From assembly GCA_028023455.1 (NCBI GenBank), contig JAQFVV010000020.1:10633385-10697384 (forward strand): a stretch of 64,000 bases of DNA, written 5' to 3'. Position numbers and translations under genes: made by a program. Positions within the stretch are counted from its first letter, which is position 1; each line of letters opens with the position of its first letter. This DNA comes from Epiperipatus broadwayi. Lineage: Eukaryota > Onychophora > Udeonychophora > Euonychophora > Peripatidae. The notes below the pieces were generated by a model. The model ran no database searches. It had not been told where the DNA came from and saw nothing but the letters and a program-made list of their open reading frames with translations. Below, piece after piece: positions 32,645 to 44,999 of this stretch.

Positions 32645-35430
32645 ATTCCCAGGAGGATATAAAGTCACCAACCAAGGCAATGGTTGGTGGCCGAAGGCAA
32701 AGGGTGCTAAGAATCCCCTGATTGCGGACCCAGGCTGCCATTTGATGACAACTTTTTATTTAGGTTACTTACAACTGCAGATCACTTTCAAGTGAAGAAA
32801 GATTGCAAGAATTAGAACTCTCTTATATTAAATGGGACATTATTGGACTTTGTGAAGTTAAAAGAAAAGGTGAAGAGACAATTGATTTAAAAAGTGGACA
32901 TGTACTCTACTATAAAGGCACAAATATTGGAAATACAAGTGGAGTAGGATTCATTATAAATAAAAAGTGGAAGAACAACATCGAGGAGATTGATGATGTA
33001 TTGAACAGAGTGGCAAGATTAGTTATACAACTTACATATACCAAATGCAGATTAATTCAGGTTTATACCCCAACAAATTCTCATAGTGATGAAATAGTAT
33101 AAGATTTTTATATGGATGTACAAAATGTTTTTGATCAGAGTAAACAACATTTTAAAATTGTTATGGGAGACTTTAATGCTAGAATTGGTAAACAAATAAA
33201 AGATGAAAGTACTGTAGGTAATTCTGGTTATGGTAATAGAAATGAGAGATGACATAGACGTGTGGAATTTGCAGAAAAAGTTTATATTATGAATTCTTTT
33301 TTTGAGAAAATTGCTAAAAGGAAATGGACATAGACACATCCAAATGAAGGTACAGCAGAATTGGATTATATTTTGACTAACAGAAAATACATATTTGAAG
33401 ATTGTAATGTTCTTAATAAATTTAACACAGGAAGTGATCATCAATTAGTAAGATGTAAGATACGTGTTAATGCAAAACTAGAAAAACAAAAATTATTAAG
33501 AAAAACAATATTTACAGTTGATATTCATAATCTTTAGAAACATTCTAATGAATTAAAATTAGAACTCAATAGATTTTGAACATGATTCAGATTTGAATAA
33601 AATTAATATGAAAATAACTGATACACTTTTAAAAACTGCAACAAAGATAGCTAGTAGAGAAAAGCAGCACTTGACCAATAAAATTTCTACTGAGAGTAGA
33701 GAATTTATAAAGAAAAGAAGGAATACGAAGCTATACAAAAATGGTGCATTAAAAAGGATTGAATATCTTGAATTTTGTAAAATGGTGCGAAAAAGAGTTG
33801 AAAATGATATAAGAAAGTATAATTGTGAACTAGTGAGGAAAGCAACATTTTGGTATTGGTAGAAAATTTATATCTGTAATAAGAAAAAAAGATAGAATCA
33901 TTACTAAAAAGAGAAATGACATCACGAAATGGGTAGAAGACTTTTATCAAGAGTTATACAGTAATAAAGAACAAGTACCTCCTATATCTATTACATCTTC
34001 CGAATTGCCCAGAATTTTAAATGAAGAAGTGAGACATGCAATTAAATCTATGAAGATAGGAAAGTCTCCAGATAATGATGGAATTATAATGAAAGTTATA
34101 TACCAAATGTCTAATGTACCAGGTGATTGGAAGAATGCAGTATAAATATTAATATTTAAAAAAGTGATAAAGAAGATAGTAAAAATTATAGACCTATCAG
34201 CCTTTTACCAGTTTTATACAAAATTTTTACTAAAATAATTACAACTTGTCTACAGAGAACATTGGATTTCCACTAACCAAGAGAACAAGCTGGATTTAAA
34301 AGTGGTTTTAGTACAGTAGATCATATCCAAGTATTGACAGAAAGTTATAGAAAGGATAAATGTGAGTTGTCATTATGCTTTGGATTTGTAGATTATGAAA
34401 AGGCATTTGATTCTATAAACATTTCTTCAGTGATTAAAGCATTGGATCATCAAGGTATAGATCCAGGATATTGTCATATTTTAAAGAATATTTATAACAA
34501 TGCAACAGCAACAATTAGATTACATAATGATACTGGGAAAGTCAACATTGAGAAGGGTGTAAGACAGGGTGACTCCATATCTCCAAAACTTTTTACAGCA
34601 GTGCTTCAAGAAGAATTTTGTGGATTAAAATGGGGAGCTAAAGGAGTGAAAGTAAATGGAGACTACTTAAGTCATTTAAAATTTGCAGATGATGTAGTTG
34701 TTTTTGCAAATAATGCTTTAGAGCCACAGGAAATGTTGCAGAAGATATCAGATAAAAGTAGGAGTAAAGATAAATGTTAAAAAGATTAAAGTAATATTTA
34801 ATGGATTTTCTCAAAATATAAAAATAAAGATTGATTATGATGAATTAGAAGTTAACAGTTACAAATATCTTGGTCAGAATATTAATATAGATGGGAACAT
34901 AATGGATGAAATTAATCATAGAATTAAACTTGGTTGGAATGCTTTTGGTAAAAATAACTTGATACTAAAAGGAAATATGTCTATGTGTTTGAAAAGGAAG
35001 GTTTTTAATAAATGTATTTTACCAGTTCTTACTTATGGATCTGAGACTTGGACGCTTAATAGAAGAGCAATAGAGACTTCAGACCACTCAAAGAAGTATG
35101 AGAGATCCATGTGGGGAGTGAAAAGAAGAAATCAAAAATGCAATGTATGGGTAAGAAAACAAACATATGTTACTGACCTCATTGAAAAAATTAAAAGACT
35201 GAAGTGGAGTTGGGCCAAACATATTGCTAGAAGAGATGATAATAGATGGACAATTGAAATCTGAAACTGGATTCCAAGAGATTGTAAAAGACCCAGAAAG
35301 AAACAACATGTGAGATGGATGGATGAAATAAGAAAGTGTGCAGGGGTGATGTGGAGAAGAGAAGCTAAAGATCGGAGAAGATGGATTGAACTTGGAGATA
35401 CCTTCATCCTGCAGTGGAGTGATAATAATT
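32645..35430 (+). mobile_element. RTE-type LINE, nearly complete but inactive copy
   Basis: Domain order is that of one RTE protein. An apurinic endonuclease spans about 32764-33470 (DIIGLCEVKRKG, then VMGDFNARIG at about 33160-33190, LDYILTNRKY, and SDHQLVRCKI near 33436-33465). The reverse transcriptase spans about 33880-34780, with motif A FVDYEKAFDSI, motif B GVRQGDSISPKLF and motif C FADDVV. The C-terminal block is KWSWAKHIARRDDNRW, WIPRDCKRPRK and WRREAK. In-frame stops break the endonuclease at about 33100, 33250 and 33333, and frameshifts occur between domains, so no full protein is made. Catalytic Asp pairs are still present. The element ends in TGATGATGATGAT near 35430. The endonuclease nicks target DNA and the RT copies the element RNA in the nucleus. 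Confidence 0.85.
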
Positions 35431-35734
35431 GATGATGATGATGATACTCCATACTGTGCTCTATATTTTTTAATTAGTGTCACTATTTTTTAAAAAAAAA
35501 TCATTGTAGCGAATAAGCAATTGTAAATCAAAATAATAGATATAAATTAATGCTAATCACTATCACAAAGAGGTCCATTACTAACCAAGTAAAGGTGTAT
35601 ATTAACATTTTACAAATTTTCTACATTAAATATTTTCAACTTTTTTTTTTAAATACATGGATACAAATAATTTACATGCTTAAATATATTAATTTATTCT
35701 CCATTACAGGCCTTTTCATACCTGCACTCCAATA

Positions 35735-36165
35735 TGTAATATATAGTGGGTTTGAACTCAGACTTTCAAATGACCCTCAACTATCTATGCTATCTCATAC
35801 TGCTGATACACTTGATCACACAAACATCGAAAATATAAATAATCACCAATATATGTATTTCGTGCTAAACCAGTACTCGCCAGTTGATCCAGATTATCAT
35901 CTCCACATATATATATATATACAATCAATGTTCAGCTTATATTAAGATAGCTAATCTTCATACTTTAATGAACAGGCTTCAATACACTCCACCCCATAGC
36001 TCTTCAGCCGTCCATTTCATTGAAAATCTAATGATGGAACGCTCAAAGCCCTCATTGATGCTAACCTTATAATCTTACCCATGTTGACCAATTAGTCACT
36101 TTGACCCCTCATGTACATGACATAATTCATTTACATAATATACGAGGGGGTGGGCAGACCATACA
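35735..36165 (+). repeat. Dispersed repeat A, copy at 35.7 kb (full length)
   Basis: From GGGTTTGAACTCAGACTTTCAAATG to GGTGGGCAGACCATAC, with all internal blocks in order (CCAGTTGATCCAGATTATC, GTTCAGCTTATATTAAGATAGC, CCATTTCATTGAAAATCTAATG, ACCCATGTTGACC). Frames at 35550-36072 run through it and are not genes. Confidence 0.7.
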
Positions 36166-36564
36166 GCACTATATTTTAATGCTTAAATTAAATCTCTTTA
36201 GTAAAACAAGATATAGAACATATCTTTGATATTTTAATTAAAGTCGATCTAAAAGGAGAAATTTTAATTTCTATTTTTATTTACAAAAAAAAAAAAAAAA
36301 TCAATTAGTTCCATCAATATATAAAATTTCATCACTAACACGCATACACTTTTATTATTTTTATTTTAACAAATAATAAGCACAACTCAAGAGAAATTCA
36401 ATGACTCCTGAAATGAATATGCTTTTAGGTGACAATAAAGAAATAATATTTTTGTAATGAAAATATACAAGAATATCATGAAAGAATAAAGAACTAGTCG
36501 ATAATAAATAAACAACAGGAACGTGCTCTTTACAATTATAACAACAATTTTTGAATGTCAAGAT

Positions 36565-36890
36565 CTTGAAGTAAAGAAGTGAGACACAGTTAATATCTGA
36601 AATTGGAAAAGCTATTGCTACAGAAATCTTAAGAAAAGTCGATGAAGAAACAAGCAAATTGTTAGAAAATATATATACCAAATGTCTAAATGGTAAAGAT
36701 TTCTAAGATGATAGAAATTGTAATGATAATGATATTTAAGAAAGATGAAGAGATATTAAGAAATTATAGATTTATCAATCTTGTATCTGTTCTATATGAT
36801 TATTACACTTATTTACAAAAAACTTTGGGCCAAAAAAAGCTGGATTTAAAAATATTTTTAGCACAATAGATTGATACAAATATTAGAAAT
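36565..36890 (+). pseudogene. RTE reverse-transcriptase fragment, decayed
   Basis: Aligns with 34025-34335 of the longer copy. Shared blocks include GAAGTGAGACA, ATATACCAAATGTCTAA, AATTATAGA-TATCA, and AAGCTGGATTTAAAA-T--TTTTAGCACA. The start of the RT domain survives with several frameshifts; neither catalytic box is present. The 5' and 3' ends are missing. Confidence 0.6.
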
Positions 36891-38255
36891 TATAACTAGT
36901 TATATGCATATAAACTAAATTAAAAGCTTAAAAAACTATATTTCATTCTCAGTTTCATACAAATATCAAAATACAATATTAAAATAAAGACGACACAAGT
37001 AAACCAATATTGAGAATGCTAAGGTAATAAATAATGATTTGACAAGAATGTTATGTAATTTAAATACTAATTATTAAACATGAACAAAATGTATTAATTG
37101 TTGATGATCATTTATAATAAATGCTTTACTTTGTTGTGTCAATGCCAGAAGTTTCTCTATTAATTGATTGGCCTTAAGTAATGCTGATATAAATTGAAAT
37201 ATATTAAGTAAAATAGTCTTCAAATATCCCACTGCAGGATAAACTTCTTTCTCATAAGGATTCCAGATAGTTAAAGTTTGGCTGGTTTTCTACGATCCTT
37301 GTTTTAACCTCTAGTGAAGAATATCTATATATCTATTTACTGATCAATATTGAATTCGGAGCTGATTTAAAATTTGAAAAAAAAAAATAGAAGTTATATC
37401 AAGGAGGAACTGAGTATGGACCCATTAGACTAAGAAGCTTTGCTATGGTACTAGTTCTATTTGACAATGTAAAAAATTGAAAATAAGTAGATATGTTCAA
37501 TTTAATCATAATATTAAAGTTAAATCTGGAAAAATAAATTTGTTTGGAATCTTATAAAAAAGTTCATTTCATACCAATTATTCAGTTATTTAAATGAAGT
37601 CATAATTTGAGTTGTGTCCAAATGGTGAATTTATGTCCTGAATTAGTAGCATGTTCTGATCTACTTGATAATTTTTTTAAATTTATTTTCTTTGATTGCA
37701 ATGCTTCTTTTTGAATTTGATGAGGAAACACATGAAGGGAAAAATCACTGCAAGGAAATGGACTTGTATGTGTCTGTAAAATTTCTCATGTTAATATACT
37801 TCCTGTGACTCATGTACATAGCATGCATTATCAAGTAAAGCAAACACTTCTCCAAGAAAAATAGACTTTACCTTATGACGACCTGGATAAACTTAGAAAA
37901 TTACATTGATTGTGTGGGTACATATATAAATAAATTTAAAGCAATGATCTGTCCCATATACTCACAAAATTATTGCAGAAACTGAAGTGTCTAACTGTCA
38001 ACCAATCAAAATGAATTTTATTTTGTTTTAAGTTCCAAGAACATATGTGGAAGACAAGTTTAAACAATGCTAATTATGATAATAAAATTTTACTTAATAT
38101 AGATGTAAACAAAGCCTTATTGAAAGTGGCTGTTTAATATTTTCAAGGCAGAATCACTGAGCATTCATTTTTAATAACCTTATGAATGCCCAAAGACTTC
38201 ATAAATATATAATGCTAGAAGTATGACAATTAGATACCCACCCAAGTTTTTCACC
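36891..38255. other. AT-rich DNA, no gene recognised
   Basis: No supported feature. Confidence 0.4.
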
Positions 38256-38259
38256 CCCA

Positions 38260-38445
38260 ATGCAAGCCACCTAGTCTGGGGATACTGGATGAATAGGTAA
38301 TAGATAGAGATTTTGTGCACAAACTTTCCTGCATCCATTGATTACTCTGGCTTGCATTGAGTGATGCTGCTGTGTGGAGAGTTTAGTCTCTGTGTAAACA
38401 GCTCGTGTAAGCAAAAAGATGGTGATCATGTGATGTTTAATGGTT
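38260..38445. repeat. Foldback-F copy, diverged
   Basis: Contains GCATCCATTGATTACTCTGG, GTGTGGAGAGTTTAGTCT and GGTGATCATGTGATGTTTA, matching the inverted unit and outer flank of the repeat at 11821-12135. GCAAGCCACC near its left edge is a diverged partner. Confidence 0.6.
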
Positions 38446-39380
38446 TAAATTTATATAACACTTCATGCTGCATATTTTAACTTTATATTCATATATATAT
38501 ATATAGTAACAATAATAATCGATGATAGCGCAATAAAGGATAAAGTAATCTGCTCACCCATCTTCATTCTACGTACATGTGATGGAGGTGAAAGTGGTGT
38601 AAGTCATACTCCACCTGCATGATTCTTTCACTGTACGGTGTTTCCATTATTATTACGTATATAATCCTTCCAATAATCTATTAGTTATATATTACGGTCA
38701 ACATCAAATACACATATCTGGAGGTAAAGAAGTAGAACATTTACTTATTCCACAGTAGAGCAACAACAAAGAATAAAGGCATTTGCAAAGCAATAGAGGT
38801 TTTAGATTTTCCATCTTATTCGCTAATAAAGAATAGTTATATATCCATTTATAGACAGATTAAAATGGCTACCAGATATTGAAAAAAACATCCTAACTCT
38901 GTTTGAAAAAAAAAAGAAAAAAGTTTTAATCTGATTGGATTTAAACTCCAGATTGTCTGAATAAGCCCGTTACATAAGCATATGCTTGCGCGAAAGTAAA
39001 AAAAAAAATCTTTAAAATTTTAGATAGTTGTAAAGATGATATATAATAATACATTATGATTTTTGAGATTAATATTGCTTTTAGAATAGAGTAAAAAAAT
39101 AAAACATCATATGCAACATTTATGTATATAAAAGATCAGATTACAAATAAAAAATTCATTGCAATATATTTAAAAAAGCCTTAAAATTTACTAATTATGT
39201 TAAAGTTTTATTGAGCAAACGGAAAGACAAACATCTTTTTTAACATTAAATGACAAGTCAGTGATGCGATTATTGAAAAATTATCAAAAAATAATAAATA
39301 AATAAATAAAACGATGACAAAGAATGACATTTAAAATTTTTTAAATGTTTTTTGATAATTTAAAAAAGAAATACAATTTC
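38446..39380. other. AT-rich DNA with a GC-richer patch
   Basis: 38540-38645 is more balanced in composition (GTGATGGAGGTGAAAGTGGTG) but gives no recognised family on either strand. Confidence 0.35.
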
Positions 39381-39384
39381 AACA

Positions 39385-39713
39385 TATCATCATCATCAAC
39401 CATTATCAATCCACTGCAGGATGAAGGTCTCTCCAAGTTCAATCCATCTTTTCCTATCTTTAGCTTCTCTTCACATCACCCCTGCACACTTTCTTATTTC
39501 ATCCATCCATCTCATATATGGTCTTTTTCTGGGTCTTTTACAATCTCTTGGAATCCAGTTTAAAATTTCAATTGTCCATCTGTTATCATCTCTTCTAACA
39601 ATATGTCCAGCCCAACTCCACTTCAGTCTTTTAATTTTTTTAATGAGGTCAGTAACACCTGTTTGTTCTCTTACCCATACATTACGTTTTCGATCCCTTC
39701 TTGTTACTCCCAA
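39385..39713 (-). mobile_element. RTE-type LINE 3' fragment, second copy with the same truncation point
   Basis: The minus strand encodes the same C-terminal block as the fragments at 6407-6733 and 32645-35430 (KWSWAGHIVRRDDNRW, WIPRDCKRPRKRP, RWMDEIRK) and ends in TTGATGATGATGAT. Its 5' end (GGGAGTAACAAGAAG) is the point where the 6407-6733 fragment also begins. The right flank is a short (CA)n run; no clear target duplication was found. Confidence 0.8.
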
Positions 39714-40739
39714 CACACACACACATGCATTTATATAATTTAAAAATTCCAGAGATATATACGATAAAAGCTAAGCATATGATCTTAAAACATTGAAAGT
39801 ATATTAAGCACGAAATTAACTCGTAGAATTTAAGTCAATATGAAGAACCTACAAACATTATATTAATATTAAGAGTGCTGCTGCAAAATGCTTTCACTTG
39901 ATGAAAGGGTTTACATATTTATTTAGACTGCAAGCTTAAAAACATAATAACAGGTCAGAAATAAATCTAAGAGATCAATTAAATGACTGGCTGAGAAATA
40001 ATTCATAGTAGTGCTCATGTGAATTTTAAGAATTCAAATTTCAAGATTTCTAACGATGTTAATCAATATTTTTTCAAACCATGGGGAATTAAAAACATGA
40101 AACTGATGAATACAAGGATATAGAAAAAGAGTACAGTATAGCATATTATATATTCATAAAACAGCTGACATACATGCTCCATTAAAACATCCTTAAATCA
40201 AAAAATATTATTGTGAACATAACATCATAATAACATATGAGTATATTAAATATGAAGTAGTTCTAGATGCCAAAATAAAGTATATTAAGAAGATGGAAAT
40301 CACTTCCACACCCAGGGGTTATTGTTTGAGCTATAGTATTAGTCTATTGCGAATTGCTCCAACTCCTAATTAAAATAACACTTAGTGTTAAGTTTAGCCC
40401 ATGGATAAACTGCAGAGCTCAAGGTTTTTGAAGTAAATATTTTTTTTACTTTGCTTGAATGACATATGATTTATTCAACATCTAAACATATAATTGTTTT
40501 ATTTATATATGTTTTTATTCCATTACTCTTCCATTTCTAAGTTTTCCCACTAATAATCTTTTACACACTCTTTTTAACATTTCTAGAATGCTGAATTTGT
40601 CCTTTTATTGAATCAGTCCACTTGGGAGTAATAGAATTATAAAAAAATATGCTAGTGGGGGTGGGGGTGGAAAAATATGAAAAAGAGAAGAGAGGAAATT
40701 TTTTTAGAGAATTTGAAAAAAAAAAAAAGAAAACAATAA

Positions 40740-40800
40740 CAAACAAACATCACGTGAGTGGCGCTACTGTATGGAGCATTTTGCCTGCTTTAACAAACAA
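40740..40800. repeat. Foldback-F fragment
   Basis: GTGGCGCTACTGTATGGAGCATTTTGCCTGCTTTAA matches the GTGGCACTACTATATGGAGAGTTTTGCC end of family F. Confidence 0.55.
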
Positions 40801-41214
40801 ACAAGCAGAGATTCACACATATGTTAGCATGTATGATGGGTGTACATATAAAGCAAGTATATTTTACATAGAATATAACACATTTTCACTTTTTAACTCA
40901 ATACAAATCTTTTGGTTCCGCTATAAGTAAAAATTTTTGTGAGCAGTCAGTTTAGATTTCCAACTCGATATTCAAAACTGCTCAACAATTATAGGAATTG
41001 AATTTTGATGATCCACTCTACTAATTTCTTGTAGTGCTATTTTTAATTAACTTTCAGAATCAACAGAAACTGAAAGTAAAAAAAAATTTTTTGTAGAGAT
41101 ATCAAAAATATGTATCATATTTAAGTTAAATGTTACTATTGAAATCTAATGGTGTTTAATAGGTAAAATAATTAAGCTAATAATAAAAAACAAACATGAT
41201 TAAATACACCGTTT

Positions 41215-41315
41215 ACTAAACATCACATGATCACCATTTCGTATGCTTGCTCATAACTGTTATTAAAAGAGGCAAAACTCTCCATATAGTAGTGCAACTC
41301 TATCATGAATTTATT
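41215..41315. repeat. Foldback-F fragment with outer flank
   Basis: AAACATCACATGATCACCAT, GCTTGCTCATAA, then GAGGCAAAACTCTCCATATAGTAGTGC, in the same order as the left side of the 11821-12135 repeat. Confidence 0.6.
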
Positions 41316-42749
41316 GGACGTTTTTTAAAATACTCTGTTTCTTTTATCCTCCTTTTCTTACTTTTTTAAAAAAATATTTACACGGCAGCCATATTCTTAA
41401 TATCAGTTCCAAAATACATTAATATCTTTTCTACTTAATTAGGTGAGTAATAATATATCCGATTTGCAGATGAAATCTTTAAGGACAAAATTGATTTTGA
41501 AATTATACATATATTTTGTTTTAGATATGAATATGAAAACACAGCAGATGTTTGTTTGAGAAAGCAAATAAAACAACTCCAGCGGAAGATCTGGATACCC
41601 GTGAATGAAGTCATGAATCCAGTTACTATGTCTATCTGAAGTCATTGGAATTTGAGAAATATATATTAAAAATAAGTTATAAATGTTATGATTTTAAACA
41701 AAGCTGAAAAGATAGTAGTTTTATTAATAAAGATATAAAAAAAAGGTTTTATAGGATTCAATAAGACAAATGGAGAAATTGTAGAAAATGAAAAAGATAT
41801 AGAAGTTTTATGTATTGGAAATAAAAGTGTAACGGCAAACATTTTATTGTAGAACAAGAGTTTGCAAATAAGACTCCATTAAGTGATAGAATATTAATAG
41901 TAAGACCAACACACATGCAAGAGATTGGGTGGCTATTCAGATATACGTAACCAATAATCATATGAGATGGTACAGTATAACAATAATAATGGGTGTGATG
42001 TGGTAGGACAAAAACTATGATAATAATAAACTTGATTCAAAAATTATAAGTGAAGGATTTATATAGAGAAAAGTTTCAGCTGATACCAATGAATTTCAAT
42101 TACATTTTGTTACGATGTTTTAGGAGTAGTATTAATCGTAGGAGAACACATTCTAGAGTTGATATAAATTAAGTAAATCATCTTTTCAAAGAATAAGAAA
42201 TTAAGACAAAAAAAAAAAGGGTGGGGAATGATAAATTAAGAAAGGATATTAAAAAAAATTTTCCAAACTTGTTGGATAATTAGAATAAAGTGAATTCAAA
42301 TACAAAATAAAAACTATTCAACGAAAACTTAAAATGCTGCAATGAAAATAAATGATAATCAATCTTAACTTGTAGTCGATTGTTATCTACATTTATAAAC
42401 CTATTAAAGCCTGTAGTAATTTGCTTTATTGTCTTAGAAAATAAATAATAAAAAAACAGAAAGCAAAAAGACTTCAGCTTAGTAATGAAAAGATGAGTAA
42501 AATGATAAAGAGAAAAATATAAAATCAATAGAAAAAACAAATATGCAAAGACAGCGGTTTGATGACAAATTAAAATAAGAAATAGATAAAAGTAAACAGA
42601 GTAGTTGATTAATATATAAAAGAATAAATTAATCACTAGGGAGAAAATACTGAGTAAATATCATGATTTAGTTAACTTCTTAAATATATATATATATATT
42701 TAATGCATATATTTTCATTACTAATAAATTACATTTGAAAATGAATCAG

Positions 42750-42870
42750 TAAAATTACAAAAAAAAATCAAGTCAGATGTCACACGACCTAATTTAATAA
42801 GCCTGTATTTACAAATATTTTCAAAGCTTGTTAAGAGCTTATTTTGCCAGCTCTATATATAACAAGAATC
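42750..42870 (+). repeat. Repeat H, short copy
   Basis: AATCAAGTCAGATGTCACACGACCTAATTTAATAAGC and AAAGCTTGTTAAGAGCTTATTTTGCCAGCTCT match 59590-59755, but the middle segment with the hammerhead-like motif is absent here. Confidence 0.65.
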
Positions 42871-42929
42871 AGGTTGTTTAAGGTAAAATAGATTAGGTAT
42901 AGTAACGAAAAAAAAGATCATTAAATGAA

Positions 42930-43930
42930 AACAGACAAAGCATAAGGCATTGGTGAGATATCAGTTAAATTTTTAAAGGCTGCAAAGAAAAAGGATTAAA
43001 AAACATAGTATGTTTAATGTAATTTATAACTTGGAAAATTAGTCAGTGGATTTCTTTTCAACATTAAAGATCCACTGCAAAAAAGGCTTAATTCAACAAA
43101 ATATGATGATTTAAAATCAATTATTATAAAATTTGGCTAAGGTAATGTTGAATTCTTTAACAGAAATTATTTTATTAAATTGAACATATTTCTATTTGAA
43201 AGACAGATTAGAATTAAAAAAAATATTGAGTGACATACTTATTCCAGTATTTGCAATCCCTATATCCATCTCATCAGTTATATTGATTTTTTAAAAAAAA
43301 ATAAATAAATAGAAAAATTAATAAATAATAAATATTAATTTTCTACATTGAAAAATTTCTTTCAGACAATGAAGTGATTCATAATTGATAAGAGAATGAG
43401 TATTTAGGTAATAACTACAGAGTAAATGATCTTACTTCAGTTAGTCAAATGAGTATCAATGCGCTAGTATGACTGTAATAAGAGGCAGTCTTCACTGTTG
43501 GGGAGAGGTGTAGTACTCCTTTGATACTAAGACCAAAGCATAGCTTTATCTTTAGAGATATGAAGCTATGGCATATTAAAAATTAAGTTGGATATATTGA
43601 TTATGTAAAACTATGAAAAAAGTGTATTAAAATAGATTATTTATGACTAAAAGAAATTGACTTGGTCATGTACTCAGAGGTGGAGAAGAAAAAAATTCAA
43701 TGATAACTTTAATAATGTAAATAGTCATCAATAAATGATAATTATATTTGAAAAGGTAAAAACTTGGGTTTGTAATAAAGGCCCATTCCAATATGTAGGA
43801 ATAAAGAAACAATTACTTCATATACTAAATTGGATAAGATGCTAAAATAAGATATTTAAAAAATAATTTTAAGTTAGCAATAGAAAAATATTTACATAAA
43901 ATAAATAAGATTTGGGAGTATCTTTAAATG
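42930..43930 (+). pseudogene. Decayed LINE reverse transcriptase (family 3)
   Basis: Frames keep the outline of a non-LTR RT. Near 42965-43045 there is a VKFLKAAKKKG-like stretch followed by LENWSVDFFST-like text (the region before RT motif A). Near 43640-43690 a block like RNLGHVLRGGEE-NSM resembles LINE C-terminal sequence, and LGFVIK near 43765 fits the same part. Stops and shifts are dense and catalytic boxes are not recognisable. Assignment to a LINE clade is not possible. Confidence 0.4.
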
Positions 43931-44574
43931 GGAAAAAATAATCTATTCTTTAATTTTTTTATTTAGCCATAACATTTTATGAATAATCATATAGTTAAAT
44001 AAATATTAGTTAGTTGAAAAGTAAACAAAAGAATTTGGGAATTTGTTCTTTTACGTTAGTTATGAAATAAACTATTCATCAGATAGTTTGAATGTACTAA
44101 AATTTACAAGTAATATAGTGAATAAAGTTCCTAGAATGAAAAACTAAAATTATTAGACATTTTTGCTAGGCCAATTAAAGCCTAAAAAATGATTAAATAT
44201 TTTATGATTTTTTTTAGTTTTATAATTTTTTTTTTCATTTTTACATCACTGTTTTGTTCAGTAAGTAAATAGGGGAAACAATTTTTATTTTAATAAATAG
44301 TCCACTGCAAAACCTTTACAACATTCCTCTTAGAGAAAGAATTTAAAAGACTTGTTACCAGATGACAAAGATGAGTCTTTTTACATCTATCTAAGAATAG
44401 CTAAATGGGCCAGCTATCTGAAAGAAAAATTCTAAACTTCTTCAAAAAAATTTGTTTTAACTCAGATTTGTATCATAAGCAGGCAAATGTGCAACTTCTA
44501 AACTCTGACATCTCTCTAAAGGAGTACTTATGATCTCAAGTATTAAAACTGATTGCCATAGTCCAGTGTACAAC

Positions 44575-44835
44575 ATTCCTTTTTTTTCTCTCAGTGATGA
44601 GATGTTTATTCATCAAGAAAAAAACAGATACAGTGAAACAAATGAAATTTCAGGAACAAAATGATAAGAGGGGAGGATACATGTAAAAGGGAATGGGAAG
44701 TGGAGAGGGGAATTGGTGTGTAGTTCAGGCTGGCTAGAAGAGCCTGTCTTTGTGATTGAGTCCTATGGCAGAGGCTGAGGGAATGGGAGTTGGAGGATTG
44801 CCCAAGTGTTTCAGCAAATAACTAATAATGATGAT
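44575..44835 (-). pseudogene. Polyadenylated 3' end of an unidentified transcript or element
   Basis: The minus strand runs through a GC-richer stretch, then reaches ATGAATAAACATCTCATCACTGAGAG with an AATAAA signal and an adjacent A-run (plus-strand T-run at 44579-44587). This is the look of a retrocopy 3' end or an element terminator. No coding frame is evident and the parent is unknown. Confidence 0.35.
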
Positions 44836-44999
44836 TATTTTATTCTTCAAAGTTTGTTTATTAATTTACACTGAAATAATAAATTGATAATTGCAACATC
44901 TAATTTAAGTTTGATTTATTATTATTTTTATGCTACTAATATTAATGCTTATATTTGTGAATAAATACTTCAGAGGTTAAGTCATGTTGGTAGACATAG

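Noticed and set aside
35088-35483. Two long minus-strand frames opposite the RTE C-terminus
   Set aside because: They are shadows of the plus-strand RTE coding sequence; the same shadow appears at 39345-39738 and 6551-6769.
42280-42636. 118-codon minus-strand frame resembling a membrane protein
   Set aside because: A string of Phe, Leu, Ile and Tyr from A-rich plus-strand DNA next to LINE debris; apparent membrane segments are compositional.
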